In this document: one piece after another, positions 26,891-35,329 of the stretch
Position numbering within the stretch: the stretch's first letter is position 1
How the letters are laid out: every line of letters starts with the position of its first letter
Assembly: GCA_963668495.1 (NCBI GenBank)
Contig: OY764545.1
Coordinates: 310,001-374,000 of the forward strand
Origin: Oleispirillum sp963668495
GTDB lineage: Bacteria; Pseudomonadota; Alphaproteobacteria; Rhodospirillales; Rhodospirillaceae
Reading direction: 5' to 3'
DNA: 64,000 nt
The notes under the pieces: model-generated
The model's input: the letters and a program-made list of their open reading frames with translations, nothing else
Told to the model about the DNA's origin: nothing
Database searches by the model: none
Translations under genes and position numbers: made by a program

Positions 26891-27628
26891 CTAATTAACA
26901 CCAGTCGCGCCCACAAGATCAGGAGGAAGTTGCGCCTGAGTTGCGAGCTCTGCCGTAACCGCGTTGGCACGATCCGCGGACATCTTGGCAAGAATTGCGG
27001 CGGAATTCCGCTCTTTCATGCCATTGATCACACGCACCAGAATGTGCATGTCCATTTGTTCAAAAATCCGTGCCGCGTCCTTGGGTTTCATCGATTGATA
27101 AATTTTGACAAGGTTATCAATTTTCTTTTGCTCTTGCTCGTCATGCTTATCCATCAAATCTTCGATAGTTTTCTGAATCTCGCGCAGTTTTCGGATTTTG
27201 GTATCAATTTGCGCCTCAGCCGCTGACAACACAGCCAAACGCTGATCCAGCTCTCGTTCACGCTTTTCTATCGCTTCCCGGCGACCGGCCAACTGCTGCA
27301 AGACCTGTATTTCCGACTGGCTGAAAGCTGCGTCTGGATTACCGCCTTGAGACCGATCGCCCTGCGTAACGATCTCTTCCCCACCCAGTCCTTGACCTGT
27401 GGTTTCTGTCGCCGGGCTTTCTGCCAGTGCTGCGGGGATAAATGCCTGCTCTTGCACAACGGAAGCAATAGAATCATCAGGAGCCGAGCTTTTTTGCCAC
27501 AAACTGCCAACCCGCGCGCCAAACATCAATGCGCCAGCCAGAATAAATAAGGGCAGCAACCGCACTCTTGGCAGCGGGAAACGCGGTTTTTGCGGAGCCT
27601 TGGGTTGTGGGGTGCGTTTATCTTCCAT
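26891..27628 (-). CDS. MotE-like / MgtE-N domain protein
   Basis: A 245-residue protein with one N-terminal membrane helix (LLPLFILAGALMFGARVG), a variable linker, a long coiled-coil (about 110-165) and a C-terminal MgtE-N type helical repeat (LVKIYQSMKPKDAARIFEQM). This layout is that of MotE, which in Sinorhizobium acts as a periplasmic chaperone of the motor protein MotC. A motility role here fits the place between fliM/DUF6468 and cheY. The start has a good GGAGG. Confidence 0.8.
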   Translation of the reverse strand: MEDKRTPQPKAPQKPRFPLPRVRLLPLFILAGALMFGARVGSLWQKSSAPDDSIASVVQEQAFIPAALAESPATETTGQGLGGEEIVTQGDRSQGGNPDAAFSQSEIQVLQQLAGRREAIEKRERELDQRLAVLSAAEAQIDTKIRKLREIQKTIEDLMDKHDEQEQKKIDNLVKIYQSMKPKDAARIFEQMDMHILVRVINGMKERNSAAILAKMSADRANAVTAELATQAQLPPDLVGATGVN

Positions 27629-27646
27629 AATTAGCCTCCACCCTGA

Positions 27647-28258
27647 TCAGCGAGAGGATTGAATCGCACGCAGGAGCTGACGTTCAGCTTCCGAGCGTTC
27701 ATCCAAATCAGCCGGCAAACCTTCATCATCTTCGGCCAACAAAGCGGACAACAGAGACGGAGCCGGAGAAATCCCGCCAACGACCCGTGGATCCTTCGAA
27801 ACTTTTTCCGCTGCTTCACCAAAATCCATACCCAACGGTTCCGGCAAGTCATCCACCACAGAAGAAGCCGAAGGCGTTTCCACCGTGGCAGCAGCAGCCC
27901 CTAAGGCCTCGCCAGAGACAGAAGGCCGACTGGCAGTCCGGGCTTCCCGCAATTGGCCTTCAAGACGATTGGCCATACTGTCTGCCCGTTCTGTCATAAA
28001 TGCCAAATCGTCACGCAGGGTTTGTGCCTTTTCCATATGGGTTTGCAGGGCTTCCCCGGCATCCTGTGCTGCCTTACGCATTTTTGGGATACCGGCTTCC
28101 GCCCGTACGGTTGCTTCGTTAAAGGCTGCAATCATTTTTGCCAAATCGTCACGATTCCGGCGCAAAGCCTCCAGGCGACGATTCAAAATCACCGCATAGA
28201 CAATGGTCGGCACAAGCAGTGCAATAATGACCACATCAAGAAGCACGGTGGGCGACAT
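27647..28258 (-). CDS. DUF6468-type membrane protein in the fliM operon
   Basis: A 203-residue protein with one N-terminal membrane helix (VVIIALLVPTIVYAVIL) and a long coiled-coil (about 25-105), then a Ser/Ala/Pro-rich tail. It belongs to a family found beside fliL-fliM in alphaproteobacteria and known only as a domain of unknown function. AAGGA precedes the ATG. It stands between fliM and the MotE-like gene, so a part in motor assembly is inferred. Confidence 0.75.
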   Translation of the reverse strand: MSPTVLLDVVIIALLVPTIVYAVILNRRLEALRRNRDDLAKMIAAFNEATVRAEAGIPKMRKAAQDAGEALQTHMEKAQTLRDDLAFMTERADSMANRLEGQLREARTASRPSVSGEALGAAAATVETPSASSVVDDLPEPLGMDFGEAAEKVSKDPRVVGGISPAPSLLSALLAEDDEGLPADLDERSEAERQLLRAIQSSR

Positions 28259-28288
28259 ACGCGAATTCCTTATCTTTAATCGGTCAGG

Positions 28289-29458
28289 TTACGACCGTTT
28301 ACGCTTTATTCGATCTTCAAGACAAATGGCGATGCTGTTGCCACTTCGTCCCATTTTCCCGCCCCACATCGGCACATCACCACAACGCATAATCACGCGG
28401 GACTCAGGCGTCGCGTTGAACATAATGCGGGAACCAACTTCCATATTCAGCACCGTATACAACGGCAGGTATTGCTGATCCAGCACGGCTTCCAGATCGA
28501 TTTCCGTCTGCCACAACTCTTCCACAAGGTGGATTTCCCAAATTGAGTCACGACCAAATTTTTCGCCCATGAACATTTGCAAAAGCAGTTCACGAACCGG
28601 TTCCAATGTCGCATATGGCAACAGCAATTCAAGCCGACCACCGCGATCTTCCATATCGATCCGCAGCTTCGCCACCATGGCGGCATTGGATGGTCGGGAA
28701 ATCGTGGCAAATCGTGGGTTGGTTTCCAAGCGGTCAAACCGGAAAGCCACCGGACTGAGTGGGTCGAACGCAGCGGACAAGTCCGCCAACACCACGTGGA
28801 TCATGCGTTCAACAAGATTGCGTTCAATGGTCGTGTACGGGCGGCCTTCAATCCGCATCGCCGCTGTCCCGCGACGCCCGCCCAACAGGACGTCCACAAT
28901 CGAATAAATCAGCGAAGAATCAACGGTCAAAAGACCATAGTTATCCCATTCCTCGGCTTTAAACACTGCCAGCATTGCCGGCAGAGGAATAGAATTGAGA
29001 TAATCGCCAAACCGCAGAGACACAAGGTTATCAAGGGAAACCTCGACGTTGTCCGACGTGAAATTCCGCAAAGATGTGGACATCATCCGCACCAAACGGT
29101 CAAACACCACCTCCAACATCGGTAGGCGTTCGTAGGACACCATCCCGGAATTCAGGATCGCCTGAATACCGGACCGGTTTTGAGACCCGTCATCCGCATC
29201 ATCAAAACCAAGCAGGCTATCGATTTCATCCTGATTCAGAACGCGGGCAGATTCACGACCGGACACATTGGTCATCAAGTCCGTATCATCGTCCGGGCTA
29301 CCTGCACCGTCCAGCATGGCTTCCCATTCAGCGGAAGCATCATCGCCACCGCCGTCTTCATCTTCGCCGCCCGCCATGGCTTCCCATTCCGCCATCAGGG
29401 CTTCTTCATCAGAATCCGATCGTTCGTTGTCTTCCGCAGGGGCCATGACCCGTTGCAT
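28289..29458 (-). CDS. fliM: Flagellar motor switch protein FliM
   Basis: A 389-residue C-ring component that binds CheY-P and sets rotation direction. The core (from about residue 100) shows NFTSDNVEVSLDN and the family end GDVPMWGGKMGRSGN. It has an acidic N-terminal extension of about 70 residues with a doubled AEWEAM unit (23-28 and 43-48). The CheY-binding motif LNQDEIDSLLGF therefore lies at 74-85 rather than at the very start. The first ATG directly follows AAGG; a second ATG four codons in may be used. Confidence 0.95.
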   Translation of the reverse strand: MQRVMAPAEDNERSDSDEEALMAEWEAMAGGEDEDGGGDDASAEWEAMLDGAGSPDDDTDLMTNVSGRESARVLNQDEIDSLLGFDDADDGSQNRSGIQAILNSGMVSYERLPMLEVVFDRLVRMMSTSLRNFTSDNVEVSLDNLVSLRFGDYLNSIPLPAMLAVFKAEEWDNYGLLTVDSSLIYSIVDVLLGGRRGTAAMRIEGRPYTTIERNLVERMIHVVLADLSAAFDPLSPVAFRFDRLETNPRFATISRPSNAAMVAKLRIDMEDRGGRLELLLPYATLEPVRELLLQMFMGEKFGRDSIWEIHLVEELWQTEIDLEAVLDQQYLPLYTVLNMEVGSRIMFNATPESRVIMRCGDVPMWGGKMGRSGNSIAICLEDRIKRKRS

Positions 29459-29490
29459 CCTTTTTGCTCATGCCGAAATCGGCTTGGGAC

Positions 29491-30045
29491 CTACTGCACC
29501 AGTACTTCCTGGAACAAAACGTCGTTGATCTTCGCCGGGGCAGCCACGCGGTTTACCCGCATCATCAATTCTTCCCGTAGACGATACATTCCGGCGGCAC
29601 CTTGCAAATCGTCTACCCGCAATTCCCGCAAATAAACCTGAAAACTATCGGTGATCCGCGGCAGCATGGCTTCTACCTTGGGCGTATCCGCGGCCGAGGC
29701 CAATTCAAGGCGGACCTTGATCTTCAGGTGGGATGGGCGGCGGCTTTTCCCCGGATTGAGGTTGACCAGCATTTCCGGCAATTCATAAAACACAGGCATG
29801 ACCGCCTTGCCGTCTTCAGTCTGGGCACCTTCGTGGCCTTCGCCATTCTCGGCATTGTCACCTTCCGATTTGCCGGAAACCATTCCGACTATCGGGTCAG
29901 CCAACCCGGTGAAATAGGCACCAGCCGCTGCGCCAATAATCAGCAATAGCGGCAGCACGATCAACATGATCAGCTTTTTTTTGCCACCACCGGAGCTATT
30001 GCTCCCGCCTTCTGCATCAAGATCGTCGTCAAAATCTTCGGCCAT
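29491..30045 (-). CDS. fliL: Flagellar basal-body protein FliL
   Basis: A 184-residue single-pass membrane protein that surrounds and stabilises the stator. It has an acidic cytoplasmic start, a helix (LIMLIVLPLLLIIGAAAGAY), an acidic linker and the periplasmic FliL domain (PEMLVNLNPGK...LKIKVRLELA). It is the first gene of the minus-strand block running through fliM toward cheY. Confidence 0.93.
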   Translation of the reverse strand: MAEDFDDDLDAEGGSNSSGGGKKKLIMLIVLPLLLIIGAAAGAYFTGLADPIVGMVSGKSEGDNAENGEGHEGAQTEDGKAVMPVFYELPEMLVNLNPGKSRRPSHLKIKVRLELASAADTPKVEAMLPRITDSFQVYLRELRVDDLQGAAGMYRLREELMMRVNRVAAPAKINDVLFQEVLVQ

Positions 30046-30405
30046 GCGTCTGCACCCGTCATTCCCGTTTTACCGTCAATCGTGCGTGGGACCAACCACA
30101 CACCACCAAGCCCATACTGGGACTTACTTATAATGACGGCAATTGTTTAAAAAGTCGTTGAAACATAACACGTCAACACGATCAAAGCACGCCGGGTCTG
30201 TGTGATAGGTTTTTTTTGCCGCGTTCACTCGGCAATACTCGTCCTCAACCATCGTCATTCCTGCCACAGACACATACCAACCCATTGTAAAACAATGTTA
30301 AATTAATTTGGCACGACGCATGCATATAAATCCGCAAAACAAACGCAACGGCAAACCAATGCCGGGCAAAAAAATGAAAAGATCGAGTATAGACGGGAAA
30401 AAATC
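30046..30405. promoter_or_regulatory. Divergent fliL / flgF control region
   Basis: A 360-base non-coding stretch. On the left, TTAA-N7-TTGA (30147-30161) is one base off the CtrA consensus and lies about 100 bases before fliL. In the middle is an inverted repeat TTGCCG / CGGCAA (30216-30235). On the right is a sigma-54 element before flgF (see the next entry). No gene was seen. Confidence 0.5.
30309..30324 (+). promoter_or_regulatory. Sigma-54 promoter of the flgF operon
   Basis: TGGCAC-GACGC-ATGCA matches the -24/-12 consensus TGGCAC-N5-TTGCA at all but one base, with GG and GC exactly 12 apart. The predicted start is near 30336, about 70 bases before flgF. It would need an enhancer-binding protein of the FlbD/FleQ kind, not seen in the window. 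Confidence 0.8.
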
Positions 30406-31149
30406 ATGGAAAACGCAGGTTACATCGCGTTGAGCCGCCAAACCGCCCTGTGGCGTCAAATGGATCAAATCGCCAATAACATGGCGAATGTGAACACGGC
30501 CGGCTTCAAAAGCGAACAAGCACTCTTCACGGATTACGTGGCAAAAGTGCGCACGGACCGTTCCCTGTTCCGTGACAAAATCGCCTACACCGAAGACTTC
30601 GGTTCCGTACGCGACCTGAGCGAAGGTGCATTCAACACCACCGGCAACCCGTTTGATGTTGCCATTCGTGGTGAGGGATATTTCGCGGTCGAAAACGATA
30701 ACGGCGACAAATTCTATACTCGGAATGGACATTTCAAAGTGGATGCAGACGGTCAGCTCATCACAACAAACGGTGATGTTTTGCTGTCAGATGTTGACCA
30801 ACCGATAATTCTGGCCCCAAACGAGCAAGAATTCACCGTCGCCCGTGATGGCACAATTTCCACTGAAAACGGTCAGATTGGTCGTCTGAAAATGGTGACA
30901 TTTGATGATCAGCGCGCCATGAAACGGGTTGGCGACGGCTTGTATTCCGTCGAAGGCCAAGATGAGGCCCCGGTCAACAACCCACATGTGGTTCAAGGCA
31001 TGCTGGAGGGGTCCAACGTGAACCCGATCCTTGAAATCACCCATATGATCCAAGTTCAACGCGCTTACGAAGGTGCGCAAAAGATGATCGAAAACGAACA
31101 TGATCGTCAGCGCAAAACCATCGAAGCCTATGCACGTCAGTTCAACTGA
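30406..31149 (+). CDS. flgF: Flagellar rod protein FlgF
   Basis: A 247-residue proximal rod subunit. The rod signature NNMANVNTAGFK is near residue 25, FDVAIRGEGYF is in the centre, and the C-terminal ITHMIQVQRAYEGAQKM helix is typical. It is first in flgF-flgG-flgA-flgH and follows a good sigma-54 element. GGGAAAAA precedes the ATG. Confidence 0.95.
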   Translation: MENAGYIALSRQTALWRQMDQIANNMANVNTAGFKSEQALFTDYVAKVRTDRSLFRDKIAYTEDFGSVRDLSEGAFNTTGNPFDVAIRGEGYFAVENDNGDKFYTRNGHFKVDADGQLITTNGDVLLSDVDQPIILAPNEQEFTVARDGTISTENGQIGRLKMVTFDDQRAMKRVGDGLYSVEGQDEAPVNNPHVVQGMLEGSNVNPILEITHMIQVQRAYEGAQKMIENEHDRQRKTIEAYARQFN

Positions 31150-31176
31150 TCGGTTTGAAGAGAAAGGATAACCACC

Positions 31177-31962
31177 ATGCGCGCACTTAGCATTGCTGCC
31201 ACCGGGATGCACGCTCAACAAACCAACGTTGAAGTGATTTCCAACAACATCGCCAACATGAACACCACGGCATATTCCCGCCGTCGGACCGAATTCAATG
31301 ACCTGTTGTATCAGAACCTGCGCCGCCAAGGCGCTGCAACTTCTGACACGGGCACGATTGTTCCAGCAGGTGTCCAATTGGGCCTTGGCGTCCGCACCGC
31401 TGCCGTTTACCGCATCACCGAAGCCGGCAGCCTGACCAATACGGAAAATACTCTCGACCTTGCCATTCAGGGGAAAGGGTATTTCCAAGTCACCATGCCT
31501 TCGGGTGAAACCGCATACACCCGCGCAGGTTCGTTCCAGATCAGCCAAGATGGTGAAATCGTCACAAACGAGGGCTATTCCGTCCAACCGGGCATCACCA
31601 TTCCGAACAATGCCACCGGCATCACCGTCAACGCATCTGGTGAAGTATGGGTGAAAATCGACGGGCAAACTGCCGAAGCCAACGTTGGCACTCTGCAACT
31701 CTCCAACTTCATGAATGAAGCTGGGATGGAAGCCATTGGCGATAACCTTTACATGGAAACAACCGCTTCCGGTGCCCCGACCACCGGCACGCCGGACACC
31801 ACCGGATACGGTTCGATCCTGCAAGGGTATCTTGAAACTTCGAACGTGAATGTGGTGACGGAGATCACCGACCTGATCAGCGCCCAGCGCGCCTATGAAA
31901 TGAATTCCAAGGTCGTGCAAACCTCCGACGAAATGCTCAGCAGCGTCAGCAACATGAAATAA
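31177..31962 (+). CDS. flgG: Flagellar distal rod protein FlgG
   Basis: A 261-residue distal rod subunit with the signature NNIANMNTTAYSRRR, LDLAIQGKGYF and the end ITDLISAQRAYEMNSKV. Length and pattern are normal. An AAAGGA site precedes the ATG, and it lies 27 bases after flgF. Confidence 0.96.
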   Translation: MRALSIAATGMHAQQTNVEVISNNIANMNTTAYSRRRTEFNDLLYQNLRRQGAATSDTGTIVPAGVQLGLGVRTAAVYRITEAGSLTNTENTLDLAIQGKGYFQVTMPSGETAYTRAGSFQISQDGEIVTNEGYSVQPGITIPNNATGITVNASGEVWVKIDGQTAEANVGTLQLSNFMNEAGMEAIGDNLYMETTASGAPTTGTPDTTGYGSILQGYLETSNVNVVTEITDLISAQRAYEMNSKVVQTSDEMLSSVSNMK

Positions 31963-31988
31963 TGATGCGCGCAGCTAGGAGACGGACC

Positions 31989-33011
31989 ATGAAACCTGTT
32001 CAACGATTTATCGCAGCCTTTCTGACCCTTGGCAGCTTGACCTTGCCCGCTTTGGCAGTCCCGGCAGCAGCCCAAGACCTGCAACTTGCCTCGGCCGAGG
32101 CGACCACCCCGGTTGCTGAGAATCTTTTGAAGCCTATCGTTTCCGTACGCGGAGATACCATCCGGGTTAGTGATCTGTTTTCTGGGCCGATCCCGCGCGG
32201 TGATCGCGCCATCCTCAGCGCACCGGAACCGGGTCTGCGCCGGGTGATTGATGCAAGGCTCCTGTCCAGGATTGCGCGCACCTATGGCTTAAGCTGGCGT
32301 CCGGTTTCTGCCGACATTCAGGCCGTCGTCACTCGACAAAGCCAAATCATCACTCACGAAGATATCTTGGCGAATATTCGCTGGGCCTTGGAAAATGAAG
32401 GTGCCCCGGAAAACGCCGACATCATGGTGACGGCTTCGTCGTTGGCCGTGGCTTTGCCTGTGGACGCAACCCCAAGCGTCAATATCGGCAACCTGTTTTA
32501 TGCGCCACAGTCCAACAGCTTCAAAGCGACCATTGATGTGACCGCCACTCAGGATGATCGGGTTGTTTTCACCCGTCAGGTCGCAGTCGGTGGACGCATT
32601 TATGAAACGGAAAAAGTTCCGGTCCTGACGGATACCCTGCGTCGCGGCGACGTGATCGAAGCCGACGATGTGGTCTATAAAAACATTCGCAGCAAACTTG
32701 TGCGCGATTCCGCTGTCACCGACATTGACAAACTGATCGGTAAAGAAGTTCGCCGCACGATCAAATCCGGCAAACCGATTTCTGCGTCGCAAGTGCAAAA
32801 TCTGACCATGGTCCGCAAAGGTGAAACGGTGGTTGTCTACTTTGCCCTTCGCACCATGAATTTGACGGCAAAAGGCAAAGCCATGGAAAGCGGTGGACAA
32901 GGTGATATCATTCGCGTCCTGAATACCAAAAGCAACCGCACCGTTTTGGCTAAAGTTGTTCGCCCCAATCAGGTTGTGGTCGATCTCGGCACACAGACCG
33001 TACAACGCTAG
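31989..33011 (+). CDS. flgA: P-ring assembly chaperone FlgA
   Basis: A 340-residue periplasmic chaperone that helps FlgI form the P ring. The start is the ATG with AGGAG seven bases before it; this puts a clean signal peptide first (cut near AAAQD). An upstream frame start lacks this fit. The C-terminal SAF-like domain shows DTLRRGDVIEADDVVYKNI and KEVRRTIKSGKPISASQV. It is longer than the enteric form, as in many alphaproteobacteria. Confidence 0.93.
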   Translation: MKPVQRFIAAFLTLGSLTLPALAVPAAAQDLQLASAEATTPVAENLLKPIVSVRGDTIRVSDLFSGPIPRGDRAILSAPEPGLRRVIDARLLSRIARTYGLSWRPVSADIQAVVTRQSQIITHEDILANIRWALENEGAPENADIMVTASSLAVALPVDATPSVNIGNLFYAPQSNSFKATIDVTATQDDRVVFTRQVAVGGRIYETEKVPVLTDTLRRGDVIEADDVVYKNIRSKLVRDSAVTDIDKLIGKEVRRTIKSGKPISASQVQNLTMVRKGETVVVYFALRTMNLTAKGKAMESGGQGDIIRVLNTKSNRTVLAKVVRPNQVVVDLGTQTVQR

Positions 33012-33029
33012 ACCGAAGGGAGGCACATC

Positions 33030-33794
33030 ATGATGATCAAACAAAAACGCCCCGTGTTCCGTCTGGCTGCCGTGGCCTGCGCCATGCTGACCCTGACAGG
33101 GTGCAATACTTTGCAACGCTTATCCGAAGTTGGCGAAGGCCCGAAACTCAGCGAAATCAGCAATCCGGTTGAGAAAAACGGCTACCGCCCGGTGACAATG
33201 CCGATGCCCGACCCGGAAACTCCGCGACCCATGGCGAATTCCCTGTGGCGTCCTGGTGCCCGCGCGTTCTTTAAAGACCAACGAGCCGCAAGCGTCGGCG
33301 ACATCTTGACGGTCTCAGTCTCGATCTCAGACAGCGCAAACCTGTCCAACAGCACAAGCCAAGGACGCGCCGGTGCCGGTGACAGCATGGGCATCAACAA
33401 TCTTCTGGGGCTGGAAAACAGCATCAACAAAGTTCTGCCCAATGACGTTGACCCGACAAGTCTGGTTGGGGTCAGCAGCGCACGCGATCTGACAGGCACC
33501 GGCAAAATTGCCCGTACTGAAGCGATTACGTTGTCCGTCGCCGCTGTGGTTGTTCAAATTCTGCCCAACGGCAATCTGGTCATTGCCGGCAACCAGGAGG
33601 TACGGGTCAACCACGAACTGCGCCAATTGCAAGTTTCCGGTATTATCCGCCGCGAGGACATCACCGCAACCAACACTGTTGCATCCAGTGACATCGCCGA
33701 ATTGCGCGTGGCCTATGGCGGTCGTGGCACCATCAGCGACATGCAGTCACCGCGCTATGGCTCACAGATCCTTGATATTATTCTACCTTTCTAA
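33030..33794 (+). CDS. flgH: L-ring lipoprotein FlgH
   Basis: A 254-residue outer-membrane lipoprotein forming the L ring. The lipobox LTGC puts the lipidated Cys at 25. Conserved parts are LTVSVSISDSANLSNSTS and the ending of short beta strands VRVNHELRQLQVSGIIRREDI. GGGAGG precedes the ATG pair. It ends the operon with a clear terminator. Confidence 0.96.
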   Translation: MMIKQKRPVFRLAAVACAMLTLTGCNTLQRLSEVGEGPKLSEISNPVEKNGYRPVTMPMPDPETPRPMANSLWRPGARAFFKDQRAASVGDILTVSVSISDSANLSNSTSQGRAGAGDSMGINNLLGLENSINKVLPNDVDPTSLVGVSSARDLTGTGKIARTEAITLSVAAVVVQILPNGNLVIAGNQEVRVNHELRQLQVSGIIRREDITATNTVASSDIAELRVAYGGRGTISDMQSPRYGSQILDIILPF

Positions 33795-33819
33795 GCGGCT
33801 TTACCCGTCTGCCGCATCT

Positions 33820-33848
33820 GGCCCCGGAGCAATCCGGGGCCTTTTTTT
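33820..33848 (+). terminator. Intrinsic terminator after flgH
   Basis: GGCCCCGGA / TCCGGGGCC, a 9-bp stem with loop GCAA, followed by seven T. Confidence 0.95.
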
Positions 33849-34049
33849 ATTGTTCCGTTTCACACATCAAGGCACACAGAAAAGAGTGGCGGCTTAGCAC
33901 TTTGATATATTCGCGTTTTGCGGTAAAAGAAGTGTGGGGGTGGTCTGCAAGGAAGCACCCTCATCACATGGGAGCGTCGTGCACTTGAGCGACCCGTCAT
34001 CACGCTGTACACGCGTCAGGATGGCGAGCGCAGAAATGGAGACCACACA

Positions 34050-34397
34050 ATGTCCGAACAAACCCCGATGACCACTTCCGAAGAAGACGCATTCGCCTTG
34101 ACCCGCGCTGCGGTTGCGCTGTCTCAGGCCATTGAAAATCAAGATCAGGCAGCCTTAACCTCTGCACTGGATGAAAACCTGTCCCTGTGGACCGGCATTA
34201 AGACTCTGGTCTCTCGTGAAGACTGCCAATTGCCTAGCGATATCCGTGAAAACCTGAAACGCCTGAGCGATTACACCGCCAAAGTGACGTTTGACCTGTC
34301 GAAGGAAAGTCAGGCTGACAAAGTCGAGGCATTGGTCAATACCAACCTGCAAATTGCAGAAGGCCTTCTGGAAGGCAACGCCAAAGCCAAGGCATAA
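34050..34397 (+). CDS. FlaF-like protein, second copy
   Basis: A 115-residue helical protein matching the FlaF family: LW-x2-I then LP-x2-I-x2-N, LS-x5-K-x-T, and a C-terminal N-x-Q-I-A-E-G-L, in the same order and spacing as the flaF gene at 46.4-46.7 kb. FlaF proteins act with FlbT on flagellin synthesis and secretion. This copy stands alone, not next to flbT or a flagellin, and begins with a longer acidic N-terminus. GGAG precedes the ATG. It may serve another flagellin or a special stage. Confidence 0.72.
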   Translation: MSEQTPMTTSEEDAFALTRAAVALSQAIENQDQAALTSALDENLSLWTGIKTLVSREDCQLPSDIRENLKRLSDYTAKVTFDLSKESQADKVEALVNTNLQIAEGLLEGNAKAKA

Positions 34398-34409
34398 TTT
34401 CCTCCCACA

Positions 34410-34442
34410 AAAAAGGCCCTGTCCAATGACAGGGCTTTTTTT
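34410..34442. terminator. Bidirectional terminator
   Basis: Stem GCCCTGTC / GACAGGGC with loop CAAT, T-run on the plus side and A-run (T on the minus strand) on the other. It serves the FlaF-like gene and the converging lipoprotein gene. Confidence 0.93.
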
Positions 34443-34461
34443 CATGCCATATCCATATAGG

Positions 34462-35172
34462 CTATTCATTTGGTGTGGGGGCGCATTGGTAGCTTACGCC
34501 TTTGTAATCCACAACGTCAAAGCGTTTGCCTTTATAGCGTTCGCTGTTCGACGCCTTTCCCAAATTCTCCTGCTCAAAACAGTCAAAGGAAACGGTTCCT
34601 GCGGTTTTCCCAGTTTCAATTGCGAGTTCGATCATATGAGCCAGAGGGGACATCACTTCCGAAATAGTGTTCGCCTCACCTTCTGTTGAAACATTTATTT
34701 TGAGTATCGGCACATTCTGCTGAACGTCCTTTAGGCTGACAGTTAGCCTTCTCACATAGGTTTCGTAACGGAAAGATCTGCTCCCCGTGACCCCATAAAC
34801 TGGGGCAGAATAACTATTTGCAATAAAACTATCTCTGTAGACGTAGCCCCGAACCATAGGATCAGCGTAACCGACCACACCATACGTAGGCATTGACCCT
34901 ACATTGGACCTTGTCTCAACTTTTGCCACCAAATCCATTTCAATATTTGAATTCGGATCCCTGACCCACCCAATAGACTGCAACTCATCCAAAAGGGCAT
35001 TGGCATGAGTAAACATTTCGATATCTTGTTTTGTCTTATCGGATATCTTGATTTGGATATTCTTGGTTTTATCGCCAAAAACCTCAACGGACCCAACGAA
35101 TCTCGCATCTGGAGTGAGTGTTTGGCAGCCCGCCAAGAATACCAATGGAAGCATAATACGAAGATATTTCAT
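34462..35172 (-). CDS. Putative lipoprotein
   Basis: A 236-residue secreted lipoprotein (signal MKYLRIMLPLVFLAGC, lipid Cys at 16). The start is placed at the ATG before that signal, with AAAGGAT upstream; a longer frame reaches 35211. The body has beta and Ser/Thr/Tyr-rich stretches and some likeness to DUF4136-type lipoproteins, but that is weak. Base composition appears more AT-rich than the flagellar genes around it, and it breaks the flagellar gene order, so it may have been inserted. Function unknown. Confidence 0.7.
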   Translation of the reverse strand: MKYLRIMLPLVFLAGCQTLTPDARFVGSVEVFGDKTKNIQIKISDKTKQDIEMFTHANALLDELQSIGWVRDPNSNIEMDLVAKVETRSNVGSMPTYGVVGYADPMVRGYVYRDSFIANSYSAPVYGVTGSRSFRYETYVRRLTVSLKDVQQNVPILKINVSTEGEANTISEVMSPLAHMIELAIETGKTAGTVSFDCFEQENLGKASNSERYKGKRFDVVDYKGVSYQCAPTPNE

Positions 35173-35301
35173 ATTCTTGGGATCCTTTTGCTGATAACCA
35201 CCGACAATCAAAACATGCTCGGCTTATATCCATAGCAACCATACCCCAGATAATGATAATTCTCTGAAGACGCAATTACGCTAGCTGTGAATTAGGTCGG
35301 T

Positions 35302-35323
35302 TAGGGGCTTTGACAAGCCCCTA
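35302..35323 (-). repeat. Hairpin after dksA
   Basis: TAGGGGCTT / AAGCCCCTA with a 4-base loop, just past the dksA stop. There is no T-tract, so it may be an mRNA end stabiliser or a weak terminator. Confidence 0.45.
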
Positions 35324-35329
35324 TGGAGA

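Noticed and set aside
30787..31920. Open minus-strand frame of 377 codons across flgF-flgG
   Set aside because: It is antisense to two certain rod genes, has no ribosome site and no family likeness; its openness follows from codon bias of the true genes.
32289..33116. Open minus-strand frame of 275 codons across flgA
   Set aside because: Antisense to flgA-flgH, no ribosome site, Gly/His/Asp-rich shadow composition.
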